This document shows positions 61,341-64,000 of a stretch of DNA of 64,000 bases, one piece after another; within the stretch, counting starts at the first letter, position 1, and each line of letters begins with the position of its first letter. Source of the stretch: Acetivibrio cellulolyticus CD2 (GTDB taxonomy: Bacteria > Bacillota > Clostridia > Acetivibrionales > Acetivibrionaceae). Location: assembly GCF_000179595.2 (NCBI RefSeq), contig NZ_JH556653.1:1922059-1986058 (forward strand), given 5' to 3'. Made by a program: the position numbers and the translations under genes. Under the pieces are notes generated by a model that saw only the letters and a program-made list of their open reading frames with translations, was not told where the DNA came from and searched no databases.

Positions 61341-63291
61341 AATGAACAAACTTTCTCTAATAGGTCTTGAAACAGATAAGGAAAAAATTCTTGATATCTT
61401 TATGAATATGGGAGTTGTAGAAATATCAGAAAGCTTTGATAAGCTGTCTTCTGACGAATGGAAAGACATAGCCGTACAGGACGGCAACAGTGAAGAGGTT
61501 GCCATATTTGATGACGTAATCAATAGAGTTAAATGGGCAATAGATTACCTGTCAAAATATGCTTCTAAAAAGAAGGGCTTGTTCTCTTTTAAAAGAGCTG
61601 TAAACACAAATGAATACAACATTGTAATTCAAAATACCGATAAGCTGAAATCTATTCTAGAAGACGTTTCCGGTTATGACGATCAGTTAACAAAACTAAA
61701 ATCGGAAAAAAACAAAAATACCAATCTCATTCTAAGTCTTGAACCATGGAAACAATTGACCATACCTCTTGAGGAAACTTCAACATTAACTGCTACAATA
61801 TTAATAGGGGTCTTACCTGAAACTGCCAAAGCCAATAATTTGAAGGTAGACCTTGTAAGTGAAGCCCCTGAAAGTTATCTTGAAGTCTTAAATGAAGATG
61901 GTCAGCAGAAATATATTCTTATTATCTATCATAACTCTTCCGAGGAAAGTATTATTAAGGTGCTGAAGCAATATGGGTTCTCTAAAGTAACCTTTAAGGA
62001 GCTCAGCGGTACTGTCAAAAGTAATATCGATCTGGCGGAAAAAAATATTATTTGTATAGATAAAGAATATGCAGAGGTTATAAATAAAATTGCCGATTAT
62101 GCTCGCTACAAGGAGGACTTTGAGATTCTTCATGACCACCTTCTTGTACAAAGAGACAAAAAAAAGATTCTAAACAATCTTGTCAAAACCAACAGTGCAT
62201 TTTATCTTGAGGGATGGGTTCCCGCTGAATTGGGTGAAAAGCTAAAAGATCATATCACCAGTAAGTTTGACTGTCTATTGGAAATCACCGAACCTGATAA
62301 GGGCGAAGAATTTCCTGTTCTGCTAAGAAACCCTAAAATAGTTCAACCTTTTGAAGCTATTACCGAAATGTATAGTCTTCCAAGTTCAAGAGACGTAGAT
62401 CCAAACCCACTTATGGCACCTTTCTTTTGTTTTTTCTTTGGTATGATGCTAAGTGATGCTGCATATGGTCTAATAATGTCTCTAGTAACCGGAATAATGC
62501 TTAAGAAGTACAAACTTGAAGGAACTATGTCAAAAATGATAAAGCTCTTATTCTTCTGTGGTATTTCAACCTTTGTATGGGGTGCTTTGTTTGGAGGCTG
62601 GTTCGGAGACATTTTCACAGTTCTTTCGGGCGGCAAATTATCTATAAAGCCATTATGGTTCAATCCCCTGAATAATCCTATGAGACTTCTCATATGGTCC
62701 ATGATATTTGGAGGAGTACATCTATTTACAGGTATGGGTATAAAGGCATACATGATGATTAAGGACGGTAAGCCGTGGGATGCACTATTTGATATAGGTT
62801 CATGGTATATAACTCTTATAGGTTTGGCACTTCTGTTTGTAGGGGGAGTACCTTCACAAGCAGGCAAATATATGGCAATAATAGGTGCAGTAATGCTTGT
62901 ACTGACTCAGGGTAGGAGTGAAAAAAACATTATAAAGAGACTTTTATCGGGTATACTGAGTCTATATTCCGTTACCAGTTACTTAAGTGATGTTTTATCC
63001 TATTCAAGGCTTTTAGCCTTAGGTTTGGGGACAGGCGTTATTGCCTCAGTTATAAACACCTTAGGTACACTATTTGGCTTTAATGTTTTTGGAATAATTG
63101 TTCTGGTAATTGTTTTTATTGGAGGTCACACCTTCAATATAGCTATTAACGCTCTAGGGGCTTATGTACATTCAAGCCGCCTTCAGTATGTAGAATTCTT
63201 TGGTAAATTTTATGAGGGTGGGGGCAAACGCTTTGATCCCTTTAAAAAGAATACAAAATATATCTGTATAAACGACAAGGAGGCAATTTAA
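61327..63291 (+). CDS. ntpI: V-type ATPase subunit I (membrane stator, a-subunit)
   Basis: A 654-residue protein. The N-terminal half is cytoplasmic (about 1-340), ending with PFEAITEMYSLPS. The C-terminal half has about seven membrane helices starting near PFFCFFFGMMLSDAAYG, including the conserved SYSRLLALGLGTGVIA that faces the c-ring and carries the essential arginine. It provides the ion half-channels. It overlaps the stalk subunit gene by 14 bases and is followed by ntpK after 1 base. Confidence 0.96.
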   Translation: MPIVKMNKLSLIGLETDKEKILDIFMNMGVVEISESFDKLSSDEWKDIAVQDGNSEEVAIFDDVINRVKWAIDYLSKYASKKKGLFSFKRAVNTNEYNIVIQNTDKLKSILEDVSGYDDQLTKLKSEKNKNTNLILSLEPWKQLTIPLEETSTLTATILIGVLPETAKANNLKVDLVSEAPESYLEVLNEDGQQKYILIIYHNSSEESIIKVLKQYGFSKVTFKELSGTVKSNIDLAEKNIICIDKEYAEVINKIADYARYKEDFEILHDHLLVQRDKKKILNNLVKTNSAFYLEGWVPAELGEKLKDHITSKFDCLLEITEPDKGEEFPVLLRNPKIVQPFEAITEMYSLPSSRDVDPNPLMAPFFCFFFGMMLSDAAYGLIMSLVTGIMLKKYKLEGTMSKMIKLLFFCGISTFVWGALFGGWFGDIFTVLSGGKLSIKPLWFNPLNNPMRLLIWSMIFGGVHLFTGMGIKAYMMIKDGKPWDALFDIGSWYITLIGLALLFVGGVPSQAGKYMAIIGAVMLVLTQGRSEKNIIKRLLSGILSLYSVTSYLSDVLSYSRLLALGLGTGVIASVINTLGTLFGFNVFGIIVLVIVFIGGHTFNIAINALGAYVHSSRLQYVEFFGKFYEGGGKRFDPFKKNTKYICINDKEAI

Positions 63292-63292
63292 T

Positions 63293-63787
63293 ATGGATTG
63301 GATAACTTATTTATTTAACGGTAATTTTCTGGCATTGGCTGGTGCAGCATTAGCTGTAATTTTATCAGGAATTGGTTCGGCAAAAGGTGTAGGACTTGTT
63401 GGTGAAGCTGCTGCCGGTCTCGTAACTGAAGAGCCAAAGAGGTTTGGCCAAGCCCTGCTTTTACAGGCCCTTCCGGGAACACAAGGCATATATGGGTTGC
63501 TTACAGCTTTCGTTATTTTAAACAAAATAGGTATAGTTGGCGGTAACTATGTTGAACTGTCAACACAACAAGGTTTCCTTTTCCTTGCTGCTGCACTTCC
63601 AATAGCCTTTGTAGGCTTGTTTTCAGGTATGGCTCAAGGTAGAGCTGCTGCTGCAGGTGTTGGCATTATTGCAAAGAGACCTGAAGAACTTGCAAAAGGC
63701 ATTATGTTTGCAGCTATGGTTGAAACATATGCAGTTTTGGCATTGCTTGCATCAATATTGATGGTATCAGGAATTAAATTACAATAA
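63293..63787 (+). CDS. ntpK: V-type ATPase subunit K (sodium-type c-ring proteolipid)
   Basis: A 164-residue, four-helix proteolipid made of two fused hairpins. Ring residues match the sodium site of Enterococcus hirae NtpK: Leu60, Thr63, Gln64 and Tyr67 (ALPGTQGIYG), Gln115 (GMAQG) and Glu144 (MVETYA); only the second hairpin has the ion-binding glutamate. This predicts sodium rather than proton transport. AAGGAGG lies before the ATG, and the gene begins 1 base after ntpI stops. Confidence 0.95.
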   Translation: MDWITYLFNGNFLALAGAALAVILSGIGSAKGVGLVGEAAAGLVTEEPKRFGQALLLQALPGTQGIYGLLTAFVILNKIGIVGGNYVELSTQQGFLFLAAALPIAFVGLFSGMAQGRAAAAGVGIIAKRPEELAKGIMFAAMVETYAVLALLASILMVSGIKLQ

Positions 63788-63802
63788 GGGAGTGTCCCAA
63801 AA

Positions 63803-64000
63803 ATGTCAGGAGCTGAAAAGATAAAAGACAAAATCCTTGAGGACGCCCGCCTTCAGGCTGAAGCAAACATAAAAATTGCTGAGGAAGAAGCAGAAAATAT
63901 TATTAGAGCTGCCTCAACGGACGCTGAAACTAAAAGAAAGCAAATAATAGAAAAAGCAGAACTCGAAGCTGTTGAAGTCAGGAAAAGACTTATTGCAGTT
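63803..64000 (+). CDS. ntpE: V-type ATPase subunit E (partial, cut by the window edge)
   Basis: An open frame from the ATG at 63803 runs 66 codons to the window edge without a stop. It starts SGAEKIKDKILEDARLQAE and is charged and helical, typical of subunit E, the second peripheral-stalk protein. It starts 15 bases after the ntpK stop, with AAGGGAGTG before it. The remainder, probably followed by the C, F, A, B and D subunit genes, is outside the window. Confidence 0.88.
   Translation, partial: MSGAEKIKDKILEDARLQAEANIKIAEEEAENIIRAASTDAETKRKQIIEKAELEAVEVRKRLIAV

Noticed and set aside
62343-62867. A 174-codon minus-strand open frame inside ntpI
   Set aside because: It is antisense to conserved membrane helices; the product is rich in Pro and Ile without a known domain.
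1-64000. CRISPR arrays, tRNA and rRNA genes, insertion sequences, phage integrase or attachment sites
   Set aside because: None was recognised. The only tandem repeats are the flagellin genes and the short 11-base repeats at 59448-59491.

Overview
The window looks like the chromosome of a motile, anaerobic, low-GC clostridium (Bacillota, Clostridia). The signs are AT-rich DNA, Shine-Dalgarno-led genes, a flagellar gene order close to the comF-yvyF-flgM-flgN-flgK-flgL-(yviE)-fliW-csrA-hag block of Bacillus subtilis, a V-type ATPase with sodium-type c-subunit residues, an S-box in front of metK, and secreted proteins with copper-amine-oxidase-like stalk domains. Affinity to the cellulolytic Ruminiclostridium/Acetivibrio group is a guess from gene style, not a demonstrated placement. 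No rRNA, tRNA, CRISPR array or insertion sequence was recognised.

Positions 216-22407 (all leftward) form a flagellin-glycosylation island. It starts next to the flagellins with a Maf-type (DUF115) glycosyltransferase, a small unknown protein and a radical SAM protein. A nonulosonate/amino-sugar style set follows: CMP-sugar synthetase, CBS-nucleotidyltransferase, LegB-like dehydratase, LegC-like aminotransferase. Then come a cytidylyltransferase-PfkB kinase fusion, two radical SAM/SPASM-type enzymes, a split transketolase, two methyltransferases, two NAD-dependent reductases/epimerases, another radical SAM enzyme and two large CgeB-like glycosyltransferases. No NeuB-type synthase is present. 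The whole may build and attach an unusual, probably C-methylated or radical-modified sugar on flagellin.

Positions 22626-33914 are the flagellar filament and late-gene block: three tandem flagellins, csrA, fliW, a DUF6470 protein, flgL, two flgK paralogues (one carrying an inserted von Willebrand A domain), flgN, flgM, yvyF and comF. A sigma-D-type promoter and GGA-loop hairpins (candidate CsrA sites) precede the flagellins. Nested hairpins sit between flgK and flgL and between flgM and flgN.

Positions 34151-48789 are mostly housekeeping genes, still leftward: recD2, a small membrane protein, metK with a SAM-I riboswitch, a small unknown protein, a FlK-like thioesterase, ftsH, hpt, tilS, dnaB, rplI, gdpP, a MazG-like gene and pheA.

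Positions 49026-60768 are accessory and envelope genes in both directions: an AI-2E-type permease, a stalk-domain secreted protein, a secreted unknown protein, a DUF4178/DUF350/DUF350/membrane-fused aminopropyltransferase cluster, an 825-residue secreted protein with a stalk domain, a seven-repeat RCC1 propeller and a beta-helix, a secreted C39-like protease, and a membrane-anchored putative regulator with an NPCBM-like outer domain. Positions 61014-64000 begin a rightward V-type ATPase operon (coiled-coil G/H-type subunit, I, K, and the start of E), cut by the window edge.
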